The notes beneath the pieces were generated by a model. The model ran no database searches and was not told the origin of the DNA. It saw nothing but the letters and a program-made list of their open reading frames with translations. DNA of 64,000 bases from Bacillus_I endophytica_A (GTDB taxonomy: Bacteria; Bacillota; Bacilli; Bacillales; Bacillaceae_H): the NCBI RefSeq assembly GCF_026790145.1, contig NZ_JALAMS010000015.1, positions 1 through 64,000 on the forward strand, in the 5' to 3' direction. Shown here one piece after another: positions 53,659 to 62,127 of the stretch. The translations under genes were made by a program, and so were the position numbers. The number at the start of each line of letters is the position of its first letter. The stretch's first letter is position 1.

Positions 53659-54102
53659 TCAGCTACATCCACAGCTTCCACCAGCGCCGCAGCCACCGCC
53701 ACAGCTTGACATCGTATCAAAAAACGGATTACCTGTTGGTACTTTAATTTGAGCTGAAACAGCGCTACCAATCTCTACACTTATTTCATCAAGCACATTT
53801 TGCAATTCTTTCTCAGCTTGCTTGAACGCCCAAATTGTACCGTGTAAGTCAACCTCTCGCTTCAAACGACGAATCTCTTTTGTAACAAGTTTAAAATCTG
53901 GATGATATTTTCCGAAACGTTGAACTTCCTCATAGCGTTCTTTCATCTTTACAAACTCGCTAATTAGAGCTTGCGCTTCCTTATCTTCCTCTAATTCTTT
54001 TAACTTTGTTCGATAACCGTCGCCGATTTCTGAATGGATAATCATGGCGGATAGCTCGTCAGCCTGTTCTAACAAATGAATGGTTTCCATCGTTGCAAAC
54101 AT
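53659..54102 (-). CDS. ricF: RicF (YlbF), regulator of RNase Y activity
   Basis: Subunit of the RicA-RicF-RicT (YmcA-YlbF-YaaT) Y-complex that directs mRNA maturation by RNase Y and affects sporulation, competence and biofilm formation. The 147-aa helical protein ends in a Gly/Cys tail with five cysteines (CGGGCGAGGSCGC), the part known to help bind [4Fe-4S] clusters. The start has GGAGG 9 nt upstream. ricA and ricT are not in the window. Confidence 0.93.
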   Translation of the reverse strand: MFATMETIHLLEQADELSAMIIHSEIGDGYRTKLKELEEDKEAQALISEFVKMKERYEEVQRFGKYHPDFKLVTKEIRRLKREVDLHGTIWAFKQAEKELQNVLDEISVEIGSAVSAQIKVPTGNPFFDTMSSCGGGCGAGGSCGCS

Positions 54103-54263
54103 TCATCTATACCTCCGCTTTTCTTTTTCAGATTACGTTATATGGGGCATTTTCAAAAGAAAACATAAAAATAACGCTTTTTATTACCCTTTTCCATTCT
54201 ACCATGAATGGTCTTGTAATAAAAAGCGCGAAGATGAGAAAATGTGATTTTATACTTTCTTTC

Positions 54264-54620
54264 CTATTCAGTTATAGGCTCTTGTTCTTTTTCCTCTTTT
54301 ACTTGAAAAGAAATCTCTTTTTCTACGCCATAGCTATTTTCCTCATTTTTCATCACTTCAATCTGAACCTTATGCTCTCCACCTTTTAATCCTCTTATCA
54401 CAAATGCAGCCTGCTCAATAAAGATCGTCTTTTTATCATCAATCGTTATTTTGAGCACACCTTTATTTTCATCATCTCGCACAAATGAAAAGTTGTGAAG
54501 ACGACAATCAATATATACGGCTCCTTCTTTCACACTATAACTCACATCTAGCGTTGGCTTTTCAGCAGCATGTGCAGCCGTCGGACCCAAAAGAGCGAAA
54601 ACAAGTAATAAAATACGCAA
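54264..54620 (-). CDS. Small secreted protein of unknown function
   Basis: A 118-aa protein with a signal peptide (RILLLVFALLGPTAAHAAE; probable cleavage near residue 18-20) and a beta-rich mature part (LDVSYSVKEGAVYIDCRL, then DDENKGVLKITIDDKK) that looks like an immunoglobulin-like fold, ending in Glu-rich EEKEQEP. I do not recognise a family. The TTG at 54620 has AGGAGG 8 nt upstream; a TTG two codons earlier is too close. Ribosome site and start lie inside a hairpin. B. subtilis has no gene between ylbE and ylbF. Confidence 0.65.
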   Translation of the reverse strand: MRILLLVFALLGPTAAHAAEKPTLDVSYSVKEGAVYIDCRLHNFSFVRDDENKGVLKITIDDKKTIFIEQAAFVIRGLKGGEHKVQIEVMKNEENSYGVEKEISFQVKEEKEQEPITE

Positions 54621-54656
54621 ACTCAATTCCTCCTTTTTTAGGAATAGTGTTTGCGT
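54615..54656 (-). promoter_or_regulatory. Hairpin enclosing the ribosome site and start of the secreted-protein gene
   Basis: Minus-strand arms ACGCAAAC (54649-54656) and GTTTGCGT (54615-54622) plus an inner ATTCC/GGAAT stem form a long stem-loop; the 3' side covers the AGGAGGAA site and the TTG codon. On the plus strand the same hairpin is followed by seven T and is a good terminator, so it may also end the ylbE transcript. Confidence 0.6.
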
Positions 54657-54676
54657 TTTTTTATTCTTTACTCTTT

Positions 54677-54916
54677 TTAATCTCCGCTTCTTGTTGCTTG
54701 AAACATTGCTAGCATCATATTTGCCATCTCAACGGAATTATAAAACTTCTCAACTTTATGAGGAATTGTCTGTTTGTAGTAGTTTAAAGACGCTAGTTCA
54801 AAATCGTTCAGGGCATGTGGATTACGCGTTAATTTACGATACCACATAGGCTGCTGCCTAATAAAATCACGTAGTTTATCTTTTGCTTGTATATATTCAT
54901 ACACTTCTTGGCGCAT
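54677..54916 (-). CDS. ylbE: YlbE-like protein
   Basis: A 79-aa protein that opens MRQEVYEYIQAKDKLRDFI and contains QPMWYRKLTRNPHAL, the typical YlbE family signature. Function unknown; in B. subtilis it lies between ylbD and ylbF. It follows ylbD by 18 bp and is likely cotranscribed. Confidence 0.87.
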   Translation of the reverse strand: MRQEVYEYIQAKDKLRDFIRQQPMWYRKLTRNPHALNDFELASLNYYKQTIPHKVEKFYNSVEMANMMLAMFQATRSGD

Positions 54917-54934
54917 GCTGCCACCTCAACTATT

Positions 54935-55342
54935 TTAGTCTTTTTTGAACCAAAATGGAGACGCGTCCCCTCCCCCTTGTTGTTTCTGGGCATTGCTTTT
55001 TGAGGTATTTGAACTAAATTCCTGCATTAATCCTTGCAAGCTAGAAATAGCCGCGTTTGCGTTTGACATATAATGCTGAACTTGGTTCATATCCATTTTT
55101 TTAAGCTGACTCCAAAGCCCGCTAATAAAATCACGCTGTGAAGATTCAGTTTTTGTTTCTTCATCATCTGTTTTATAAGCATTCCAAACTTCGTCTTCTT
55201 CACCAAGCAAATACCAATCTTCATAAAACTCTTTCCATGTTTTGCGATTCGCGCGAACTTCCTCAATTAGTTTGGGATTTTTCTTCACAAAAGCTTTAAA
55301 CTCCTGGACCTTTGGATGAAGTTTCTTTTTCGTTTGCGCCAC
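54935..55342 (-). CDS. ylbD: Spore coat protein YlbD
   Basis: A 135-aa protein with the YlbD coat family N-terminus KLHPKVQEFKAFVKKNPKLI and WKEFYEDWYLLGEED, then a Gln/Ser-rich C-terminus. The family is annotated as a minor spore coat component. It is the last ylb-type gene before the junction to ypjA; ylbA-ylbC do not follow. Confidence 0.86.
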   Translation of the reverse strand: MAQTKKKLHPKVQEFKAFVKKNPKLIEEVRANRKTWKEFYEDWYLLGEEDEVWNAYKTDDEETKTESSQRDFISGLWSQLKKMDMNQVQHYMSNANAAISSLQGLMQEFSSNTSKSNAQKQQGGGDASPFWFKKD

Positions 55343-55412
55343 GTTCTTTCACCTCGTATATATAGCCTACTAGCTATTGTAAGTATGGAGGTGTCGTCTC
55401 GTTCGCCCATTT

Positions 55413-56006
55413 TTATATTTTCTTTGTATGAGAAGCATCTTTATGTAAAACAAGAAAATAAGCAAGTAAAATACTAATGATACTAAGCCAAAACGTAAAA
55501 TAACCAATTTCCTTCATATAATTATTTAGCATGCTATATGTTGGCATCATGCCAAAAACGTAATCAATGATTTCATTATGTAAAGTCCAAATCCCTGCAA
55601 TAACAAGATGAATCATCTTAAAACGATATTCTTTAACGTAAAGTAGACCTTGAAGTGCCATCCCTGAATGTGAAAGTACGAGCATAAGCATCGCTCCATT
55701 AAAAAATCCAGTGACACCATATGTTAATAAATTCATAACAACAGCCCAAACCCCATACTTGAAAAGAGTAATGAGAGCAAGCGCTTCAAATAGTTTAAAG
55801 TTTCGATTTAATAAGAACCCAACTAACACAAAAACAAAAAATAAGCTTGCTGTTGGACTATCTGGTACAAAGGGTAAAAAGATAGCTGGCGTATGTGCAA
55901 GCTGATTTCCATACCAATAGTAACCGTAAACCGTTCCTAAAATATTAATAATAAGCAATAAAAATAAAAAACGTCGATCTTTTAAAACAATAGAAAGATA
56001 CTCCAT
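55413..56006 (-). CDS. ypjA: DUF1405 membrane protein YpjA
   Basis: A 197-aa protein with about six membrane helices; NILGTVYGYYWYGNQL, FVPDSPTASLFF, and YGVWAVVMN are the conserved family segments. Function unknown. In B. subtilis it follows qcrC and is succeeded by ypjB; here ypjB is missing and ylbD follows. Confidence 0.88.
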   Translation of the reverse strand: MEYLSIVLKDRRFLFLLLIINILGTVYGYYWYGNQLAHTPAIFLPFVPDSPTASLFFVFVLVGFLLNRNFKLFEALALITLFKYGVWAVVMNLLTYGVTGFFNGAMLMLVLSHSGMALQGLLYVKEYRFKMIHLVIAGIWTLHNEIIDYVFGMMPTYSMLNNYMKEIGYFTFWLSIISILLAYFLVLHKDASHTKKI

Positions 56007-56046
56007 ATCCTAACCTCCTTTCCCTCATTATAAGGTGTCCAAATAA

Positions 56047-56084
56047 AATAAGGAAGCAGGCTACTAGGAACCGGCTTCCTTATT
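56047..56084 (-). terminator. Terminator of the qcrABC operon
   Basis: Minus-strand arms AATAAGGAAGCCGG and CCTGCTTCCTTATT with an 11-nt loop are followed by TTATTT directly after the qcrC stop. Confidence 0.85.
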
Positions 56085-56086
56085 TT

Positions 56087-56860
56087 TTATTCTTTAGGTT
56101 TTCCACCGCTCTCAATATATTCAGAGAGCGTTTTTAACTCTTCGTCTGTTCCTTTAAAAACTCCAGAAGGCATATTTCCTCTTCCTTCTTTTGCAATCTT
56201 TGCAATTTCATCCGCCGAGAGCTTGGTTTCTGCTAATGCAGGCCCTCCTGCTCCTCCTTCAAGGTTTTCCCCATGACATTGCAAACAGGTTTGCTCATTC
56301 GCAATTTTATACCCTTCTGCTTCTTGGTCAACTTCTGCGACGTTTTTAATTTCACCTTGTGCTTCACGCTCTTCCCAATTAACTGCTTTTACAGATTCCC
56401 ATGTTAAGTAGAACGTTCCTGCTACAGCTAAAAGCATAAACCCTGTTGCAAACGGGCGTTTTGTTGGTCTTCTTTCAGGCCCCCTGTCAAGAAATGGTGC
56501 AAGTAAAAGTGCTCCAAACGCAATTCCTGGAATAATAAAAGCGCCAATTGCGTTATATGGCCCTGAAGCATACGTGTATTTTAGGAGCTGGTAGAGAAAT
56601 AGAAAGTACCAGTCTGGTAATGGCGTATATCCTGCATCATTTGGGTCCGCCATTCGTTCAAGTGGTGAAGGATGGGCAACTGTTAAACATAGATATCCAA
56701 TTAAGAAGACAGCGCCAACAAGCCATTCTTTGAGTAAAAAGTTAGGCCAGAATGCTTCTGTTTTCCCTGGATATTCCGAATAATCTTTTGGAATATTGCG
56801 TCTTTCTTTATCTGGTACGCGTGAATCTCCAACAAACTTCATTCCCTTTCCGCGATGCAT
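56087..56860 (-). CDS. qcrC: Menaquinol:cytochrome c reductase, subunit IV/cytochrome c fusion
   Basis: Third subunit of the bc complex. The N-terminal half is the subunit IV part of cytochrome b with three membrane helices (PDWYFLFLYQLLKY, GAFIIPGIAFGALLLAPFLD); the C-terminal half is a membrane-bound cytochrome c with CLQCH at residues 192-196 and a likely Met ligand at 230 (GNMPSGVF). Length 257 aa, the typical Bacillus fusion. Last gene of qcrABC. Confidence 0.96.
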   Translation of the reverse strand: MHRGKGMKFVGDSRVPDKERRNIPKDYSEYPGKTEAFWPNFLLKEWLVGAVFLIGYLCLTVAHPSPLERMADPNDAGYTPLPDWYFLFLYQLLKYTYASGPYNAIGAFIIPGIAFGALLLAPFLDRGPERRPTKRPFATGFMLLAVAGTFYLTWESVKAVNWEEREAQGEIKNVAEVDQEAEGYKIANEQTCLQCHGENLEGGAGGPALAETKLSADEIAKIAKEGRGNMPSGVFKGTDEELKTLSEYIESGGKPKE

Positions 56861-56885
56861 CTTATCTCCCTCCTCTTTTCAACTT

Positions 56886-57560
56886 TTAAAGCGGACCTGA
56901 TATTCCTTGTTTTCTAATCATGATAAAGTGTGCACCCATTAATCCTAGCAAAGCGCCAGGCAGGAAGAAGACATGAATAGCAAAGAATCTTGTTAAAGTT
57001 TGGGCTCCCACAATCGTTGGGTGCCCTGCAAGCAGCGTTTTAATTTGCCCTCCAATAAGTGGGGTCGACTCAGCGATTTGAAGCCCTACCTTTGTAGCGA
57101 ATAGCGCTTTCATATCCCATGGCAATAAATAACCTGTAAATCCTAAACCAAGCATAACGAAGAAAATAAGCACCCCTACAATCCAGTTCAATTCTCGAGG
57201 TTTCTTGTATGCACCTTGGAAAAAGACGCGCAGAGTATGTAAAAACATCATCACGATGACTAAACTTGCGCCCCAATGATGCATGCCACGAACAATTTGG
57301 CCAAACGCAACTTCATTTTGAAGATAATAAACAGACTCCCATGCATTTTTTATATCTGGCACATAGTACATCGTCAAAAACATACCAGACAAAATTTGAA
57401 TAACAGTAATAAAAAAAGTAAGGCCACCAAAGCAGTATACAAAAGCAGAAAAGTGATGGGCTGGGTTGACGTGCTCTGGAACTTCATGGTCAGCAATGTC
57501 GCGCCACATTGGCGTAATATCCAACCGTTCATCTACCCAGTCATATATTTTATTCAACAT
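56886..57560 (-). CDS. qcrB: Menaquinol:cytochrome c reductase, cytochrome b subunit
   Basis: Cytochrome b6-type subunit with four membrane helices and two b-type hemes. The 224-aa protein shows HHFSAFVYCFGGLTF, MHHWGASLVIVMMFLHTLRV (heme histidines) and TGYLLPWDMKA. A cysteine near residue 43 fits the covalent heme c-binding residue of b6-type proteins. It is 3 bp after qcrA and 25 bp before qcrC. Confidence 0.96.
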   Translation of the reverse strand: MLNKIYDWVDERLDITPMWRDIADHEVPEHVNPAHHFSAFVYCFGGLTFFITVIQILSGMFLTMYYVPDIKNAWESVYYLQNEVAFGQIVRGMHHWGASLVIVMMFLHTLRVFFQGAYKKPRELNWIVGVLIFFVMLGLGFTGYLLPWDMKALFATKVGLQIAESTPLIGGQIKTLLAGHPTIVGAQTLTRFFAIHVFFLPGALLGLMGAHFIMIRKQGISGPL

Positions 57561-57563
57561 ACG

Positions 57564-58076
57564 CTACACTTCCCCCCGTGGTTTGACATTCCCTAAATAT
57601 AAAGTTCCCTTTTTTACTTCCATGTGGAAAAGATCGAGCGGTGCCATTGGTGGAGTACCAGGCACATTCTTTCCACTTTTTTCATAAAGTCCGTTATGAC
57701 ATGGACAAAAAAACCGGTTTGGGTGATTTTTCTTATCTCCATTCCAGTTTACTGTACAGCCGAGATGCTTACAGATTGGGGAAAGAGCCACAATCTCTCC
57801 TTTGCTGTCCTTATATACCCACGCTGTTCTTGGCTCTTCTGATTCATGCCATGCATCAACTTGATCAATAGTGAACTCAAACCGCTGTGGTGTTGTTGTA
57901 ATTTCCTTCACTTGTGCAACAGCAACCATTTCTTCACCAGCCCCTTTTTTCAGAACTGGATCAACTGCAAAACGAACCATTGGCATTAGCATTCCAGCCG
58001 CCATGAACCCTCCTACACCTGTCAATGTATAAGTCAAAAACTGACGACGTGACACACGATGCTCTCTTTCCTCCAT
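57564..58076 (-). CDS. qcrA: Menaquinol:cytochrome c reductase, Rieske iron-sulfur subunit
   Basis: Rieske [2Fe-2S] subunit, exported in folded form by the Tat system: the N-terminal VSRRQFL twin-arginine motif precedes a membrane segment (TLTGVGGFMAAGMLMPMV). Cluster ligands are in CKHLGCTV and CPCHNGLY near residues 117-140. Length 170 aa. First gene of qcrABC; a Spo0A-box-like sequence lies about 55 bp upstream. Confidence 0.96.
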   Translation of the reverse strand: MEEREHRVSRRQFLTYTLTGVGGFMAAGMLMPMVRFAVDPVLKKGAGEEMVAVAQVKEITTTPQRFEFTIDQVDAWHESEEPRTAWVYKDSKGEIVALSPICKHLGCTVNWNGDKKNHPNRFFCPCHNGLYEKSGKNVPGTPPMAPLDLFHMEVKKGTLYLGNVKPRGEV

Positions 58077-58129
58077 CGCTTTCCCTCCCTAATCCTCTAA
58101 AGGAACATTTTCTACTAAAAAGGCCTCGT

Positions 58130-58137
58130 TTCGACAA
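58130..58137 (-). promoter_or_regulatory. Candidate Spo0A box upstream of qcrA
   Basis: TTGTCGAA on the minus strand matches the core 0A box (TGTCGAA). In B. subtilis qcrABC expression falls at sporulation in a Spo0A-dependent way, which fits a repressing site here. Confidence 0.5.
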
Positions 58138-58204
58138 TTTACATCAAAATATTTTAAATTTTCTAACTAATTTAGATATAGAAATCTTAATCAAAGGCCA
58201 TTTT

Positions 58205-58645
58205 TTACTTCCACATCCCTAAAAGACTTTTTGTTACCTTTTCAACTTGAATCATGATTGCTTCTTTCTTTCCTTTCTCTGTTTCTTGCATTTCAAAAGG
58301 GACAAAAACAACCGATCCTTTCACTTGTTCTTGTTGCCACGCTTTATCACTAGTTAGAAAGAGAATATGCTTTGCTTCTCCATCATAGAAGTCTTCAATC
58401 CATTGCTCTAGACGCGCGGTTACTGAGGGCTCTTTACTATGATACGTGAAAGGAGGACATAACATTACTCTCCCTTTAAATCTGTGCTCAATTTCATTTG
58501 TAATCGCTATCATGCTTTCCCATAAAAAACCATTCTTCTTGACTTCGTCCACAAAATTGACGGCGTGAAGCGGAACGATAATTGTATCAATGTATTCCTT
58601 TTGAGCAAGATAAATTCCGACATCACTACTATTCCATTTCAACAT
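58205..58645 (-). CDS. ypiF: DUF2487 family protein YpiF
   Basis: A 146-aa cytosolic protein that opens MLKWNSSDVGIYLAQKEYID and contains VPLHAVNFVDEVKKNG and LCPPFTYHSK. Function unknown; conserved between ypiB and qcrA in Bacilli. The ATG at 58645 has GGAGGGGG 3-5 nt upstream; an upstream TTG is not used. 128 bp separate it from qcrA. Confidence 0.86.
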   Translation of the reverse strand: MLKWNSSDVGIYLAQKEYIDTIIVPLHAVNFVDEVKKNGFLWESMIAITNEIEHRFKGRVMLCPPFTYHSKEPSVTARLEQWIEDFYDGEAKHILFLTSDKAWQQEQVKGSVVFVPFEMQETEKGKKEAIMIQVEKVTKSLLGMWK

Positions 58646-58691
58646 TGCCCCCTCCAATTCCTTCTCTAATTTTCGACTATATTAAGCATAG

Positions 58692-58720
58692 AAAAAACCT
58701 CGTCACTTGACAAGGTTTTC
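58692..58720 (-). terminator. Terminator downstream of ypiB
   Basis: Arms AAAACCTTGTC and GACGAGGTTTTTT around AAGT on the minus strand, 10 bp past the ypiB stop. Confidence 0.82.
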
Positions 58721-58730
58721 TCCGTATTTC

Positions 58731-59279
58731 TTATTGACTTTCTTCATATTTTTTTAAGTAGTCTGTTAGACGATAAAATTCCTCTTTGTCTCCTTCATCA
58801 AGAGCTTTATCGATGAGTTCCATAATTTTTGCTTTATGGAAAGACTTAATAGAATCGTCTAACATTTTTTCAGCAAGCAACCGATCTTTTTCGTTTACTT
58901 CTAAGTTTTTAGGAATGTAAGGATTATCTTCTAAAACAGCAACATACTGTGGTGAGAGATACGATGAGCGAAAGTTTAGCTGAATGTAAATATCTTCATC
59001 CCTGTTCAAACGAATATCATGAAATGATTTTTCCGCATCTGTTGTCATCACGTTCTCTTTGTAGAATCGAAATGACGGATCGTCAACACAATGTGTTGAC
59101 ATAATTAATCCTCGAGGACAAAACTGAGCTTTCTCTACAAAATGAACTTTCTTCATTAGTTGATCATGGCTCATTAAATAATTTAAAATCCAAACGCACT
59201 CACGTCTTTTTAGTTGATAATTTGTTAAAAACCAGCGAATAAATTCTTTCTTTTCATCTATAGATACTGGGATCGCCAT
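58731..59279 (-). CDS. ypiB: UPF0302 family protein YpiB
   Basis: A 182-aa protein with the UPF0302 N-terminal domain (SIDEKKEFIRWFLTNYQLKR; CVWILNYLMSHDQLMKKVHF) and a C-terminal IDEAL-type helix (DKALDEGDKEEFYRLTDYLK). IDEAL domains occur in small Bacillus proteins of unknown function and ComK-related MecA partners. Conserved between ypiA and ypiF. Confidence 0.87.
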   Translation of the reverse strand: MAIPVSIDEKKEFIRWFLTNYQLKRRECVWILNYLMSHDQLMKKVHFVEKAQFCPRGLIMSTHCVDDPSFRFYKENVMTTDAEKSFHDIRLNRDEDIYIQLNFRSSYLSPQYVAVLEDNPYIPKNLEVNEKDRLLAEKMLDDSIKSFHKAKIMELIDKALDEGDKEEFYRLTDYLKKYEESQ

Positions 59280-59420
59280 CTACTTTCACTTCCCTCCTCT
59301 TTTTTACCAATAGAGATTTTCTCCTTTGTGTTCTATATTCCCATTCCTACAGGATAGAAAACGGGGTGATTGTAGTATAATGCTTTGTCTATTACTTCAA
59401 CACTACAAGGATTTTTCCCT

Positions 59421-60680
59421 TCACAAATCTTCTAATTGCCATAAGATTTCTTGTATGTCTGTTGCAGATGGGTTAATTGAGAGTATTTTTTCAAACATAG
59501 TGCGCGCTTCTCTTCTTTTTCCCTCCTCCATGAGAAACATACCGTAGTCTTCTAAGAATAAAATATCTTCTTTAAAGAAACTATATGCACCTTCGTAAGC
59601 ATTTAATGCTTTTTTGTATTCTTCTGCACCTTCGTATGCTTTAGCAAGGTCCCATTCAAAATGAGGATCGTCCTCTCCAAACTCTTTTGCATGTTCATAG
59701 TGCTCAATAACATCTTCAAATCGTTCTTGATGTAGAAGGAGTTTGGCAAGAGTTAAGAGGGCTTCTAAATAGCCAGGATCAAGAGCTAAAGCTTCACGGA
59801 AAGCTTTCTCTGCCCATTCCTCATTTTGAAGTTTAAGAGCAATCTTTCCACTATAAAACCAAAGCTCTTTATTGAATTCATCATCTTTTATTCCTTCTTT
59901 TGCTGTTTGAAGTGCTTCTGCTAACATTTCTTCTTGCTCATATGCTTTAGCAAGTGGAAGATATACAGAATGATACTGTGGATCAAGTTCTTTTAATTCT
60001 GTTAGCCTTGCAATTGCTGTTGTATGCTGACCTGCTTGATAAGCTGTTACTCCATACTCAAACAAAATATTAATTTCAAGCTTATCCTCAAGTGCTTTCT
60101 CATAATGTGGAAGTGCTTCTTCAAACTGACCAAGACCGCTAAGTGATTCAGCTAAACGATGATGTAAGTTTGTTCCATTGAAGTCCTCTTCTGTCTTCAA
60201 CAGTTTTTTATAGTACTTTTGTGCATTTTTAAATTCTCCTTGACTAAGAAAGAATTCGCCAAGAGCAAAGTCGATGACAGGTTCATCAGGCAAAAGCTCT
60301 TTTGCATTAAGCAATTTAGCTTCTGCTACTTCAGGAAGACCTTGCATCTCATATAAATCAGCCATTAAAAGCAAGGCTTGGGCATAAACCGGGTGGCTGT
60401 GTGAAATCTTCTCTAATGTTTCAAGTGCTTTCTCTTCCTGTTCTACATCAATATAAAGTTCTGCTTTAATAACAAGAAGCTCTGCTTCGTTTGGATAAAG
60501 CTCCAATAGCTTGTCTGCCATTGCAAGCGCTTCATCAATAAGACCCCACTGTTGAAAATATTCGAGAATGAGGAGCTTCTCGTCATCTGCAACAACATCT
60601 TTTATTTCGTTGATAAGTTTTAAACCTTTTTCAACTTCATTGCTTTCAATATATTTTATAGCTTGTTCAAGCTCTGTCAT
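59421..60680 (-). CDS. ypiA: TPR repeat protein YpiA
   Basis: A 419-aa all-helical protein made of about eleven tetratricopeptide repeats with the alternating patterns EKALETLEKISHSHPVYAQAL, FKNAQKYYKKLLK, and EWAEKAFREALALDPGYLEAL-like units. No signal or membrane segment. Such proteins scaffold complexes; its partner is unknown. It lies between aroA and ypiB as in B. subtilis. Confidence 0.88.
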   Translation of the reverse strand: MTELEQAIKYIESNEVEKGLKLINEIKDVVADDEKLLILEYFQQWGLIDEALAMADKLLELYPNEAELLVIKAELYIDVEQEEKALETLEKISHSHPVYAQALLLMADLYEMQGLPEVAEAKLLNAKELLPDEPVIDFALGEFFLSQGEFKNAQKYYKKLLKTEEDFNGTNLHHRLAESLSGLGQFEEALPHYEKALEDKLEINILFEYGVTAYQAGQHTTAIARLTELKELDPQYHSVYLPLAKAYEQEEMLAEALQTAKEGIKDDEFNKELWFYSGKIALKLQNEEWAEKAFREALALDPGYLEALLTLAKLLLHQERFEDVIEHYEHAKEFGEDDPHFEWDLAKAYEGAEEYKKALNAYEGAYSFFKEDILFLEDYGMFLMEEGKRREARTMFEKILSINPSATDIQEILWQLEDL

Positions 60681-60784
60681 ATATAATCTCCTTTTACATC
60701 CTTCTTACTTTTATCTAGTATACTCCATGATAAAGGACAATGAAAAATGTTTCAAATAATCTACTCGGTTTTAGACAACAGAAA

Positions 60785-60808
60785 GAGAGAACCAGAAATG
60801 GTTCTCTC
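60785..60808 (-). terminator. Terminator downstream of aroA
   Basis: Perfect 10-bp stem GAGAGAACCA / TGGTTCTCTC with a TTTC loop, then TTTCTG on the minus strand; 4 bp past the aroA stop. Confidence 0.8.
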
Positions 60809-60811
60809 CTG

Positions 60812-62098
60812 TTAGCGTGACAGTTTTGCTAAATGTTCAAAGAACGTTGGGTATGAAACGCTAATTGCTTCTGGACGCTCCAGCTCTACTTTCGCAGAAG
60901 TAATAAGAGATGCAACAGCAAGCATCATACCAATGCGATGGTCACCATGACTATCAACATTTCCTCCATGCAATGGAGTGCCTCCTTTAATAATCATTCC
61001 GTCTTCTGTTGGTGTAATATCTGCTCCAAGTTTATTTAGTTCAGTTGCAACAGTAGAAATACGGTCTGTTTCTTTTACACGCAGCTCTGCTGCATCTTTA
61101 ATGATTGTCTCTCCTTCTGCTTGTGTTGCAAGAAGAACAATAATCGGAATTTCATCAATAAGGCGTGGAATTAAGTCTCCACTAATTTCTGTTCCTTTAA
61201 TATCAGACGTTTCTACAACGAAATCACCAACAGGTTCTCCGTTTTCAACACGCTCTGCTTCAATTTTGTATTTAACATTCATCATATCTAATACATCAAC
61301 AATACCTGTACGGGTTGGATTCAATCCAACGTTTTGAAGGCGAATACGACTGTTTGGTACAATTGCTCCTGCAACAAGGAAAAATGCAGCAGAAGAAATG
61401 TCACCAGGAACGTTTACTGTTGTTCCTTTTAACGTTTGTCCACCTTCAACAGAAGCACTCGTTTCATCGCTTTCTACTTCTACTCCAAAAGCGCCAAGCA
61501 TTCTTTCTGTATGATCACGTGATTTATGAGGTTCTTTTACCGTTGTTTTTCCTTCTGCATTAATGCCTGCTAAAAGAATAGAGGATTTAATTTGAGCACT
61601 TGCAACAGGCGATTCATATGTAATCCCCTTTAATGCATGTCCACGCACAGCAAGCGGCGTATATTGACCATTTTCACGTCCATCAATTTTTGCTCCCATT
61701 AAGCGAAGCGGAACAGTTACACGAGCCATTGGACGTTTAGCAATCGAGTCGTCTCCAATAAGGCAGCTGTGAAAGTCTGTTCCAGCTAGAAGACCAAGAA
61801 TAAGTCTTGTTGTTGTACCAGAGTTTCCAACATCAAGAAGCTGACTTGGTTCTTTTAAACCGTTAAAACCGCGTCCGTTGATTTCAACAACATCTTCTGT
61901 ACGAGTAATTTCAACGCCCATCGCTCGAAAACATTCAATTGTGCTTAGGCAATCTTCTCCTTCTAAAAAGTTATGAACGGTTGTTTTTCCTTCTGCAATA
62001 GAGCCGAACATTACGGCTCTGTGCGAGATTGATTTATCGCCAGGAATGGCAATTTCCCCTTTTAAACTTACTTTCTGACTTTCCAACACTTTCGTCAT
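60812..62098 (-). CDS. aroA: 3-phosphoshikimate 1-carboxyvinyltransferase (EPSP synthase)
   Basis: Joins shikimate 3-phosphate and PEP to form EPSP in the aromatic pathway (named aroE in B. subtilis). The protein has PGDKSISHRAVM near residue 20, LDVGNSGTTTRLILG near residue 90, VPGDISSAAFF and the C-terminal RVKETDR and DHRIGMM. Length 428 aa. The residue pattern near the glyphosate-binding loop (LDVGNSGTTTRL with Gly at the position after N) looks like class II enzymes. It is 29 bp after tyrA. Confidence 0.95.
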   Translation of the reverse strand: MTKVLESQKVSLKGEIAIPGDKSISHRAVMFGSIAEGKTTVHNFLEGEDCLSTIECFRAMGVEITRTEDVVEINGRGFNGLKEPSQLLDVGNSGTTTRLILGLLAGTDFHSCLIGDDSIAKRPMARVTVPLRLMGAKIDGRENGQYTPLAVRGHALKGITYESPVASAQIKSSILLAGINAEGKTTVKEPHKSRDHTERMLGAFGVEVESDETSASVEGGQTLKGTTVNVPGDISSAAFFLVAGAIVPNSRIRLQNVGLNPTRTGIVDVLDMMNVKYKIEAERVENGEPVGDFVVETSDIKGTEISGDLIPRLIDEIPIIVLLATQAEGETIIKDAAELRVKETDRISTVATELNKLGADITPTEDGMIIKGGTPLHGGNVDSHGDHRIGMMLAVASLITSAKVELERPEAISVSYPTFFEHLAKLSR

Positions 62099-62127
62099 TT
62101 TTTATTCACCTGCTCCTTTTTTCTATT

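Noticed and set aside
54093..54389. 98-codon plus-strand frame opposite ricF upstream region and the secreted-protein gene
   Set aside because: Very Phe/Leu/Ile-rich by AT bias, antisense to a better-supported gene, no ribosome site.
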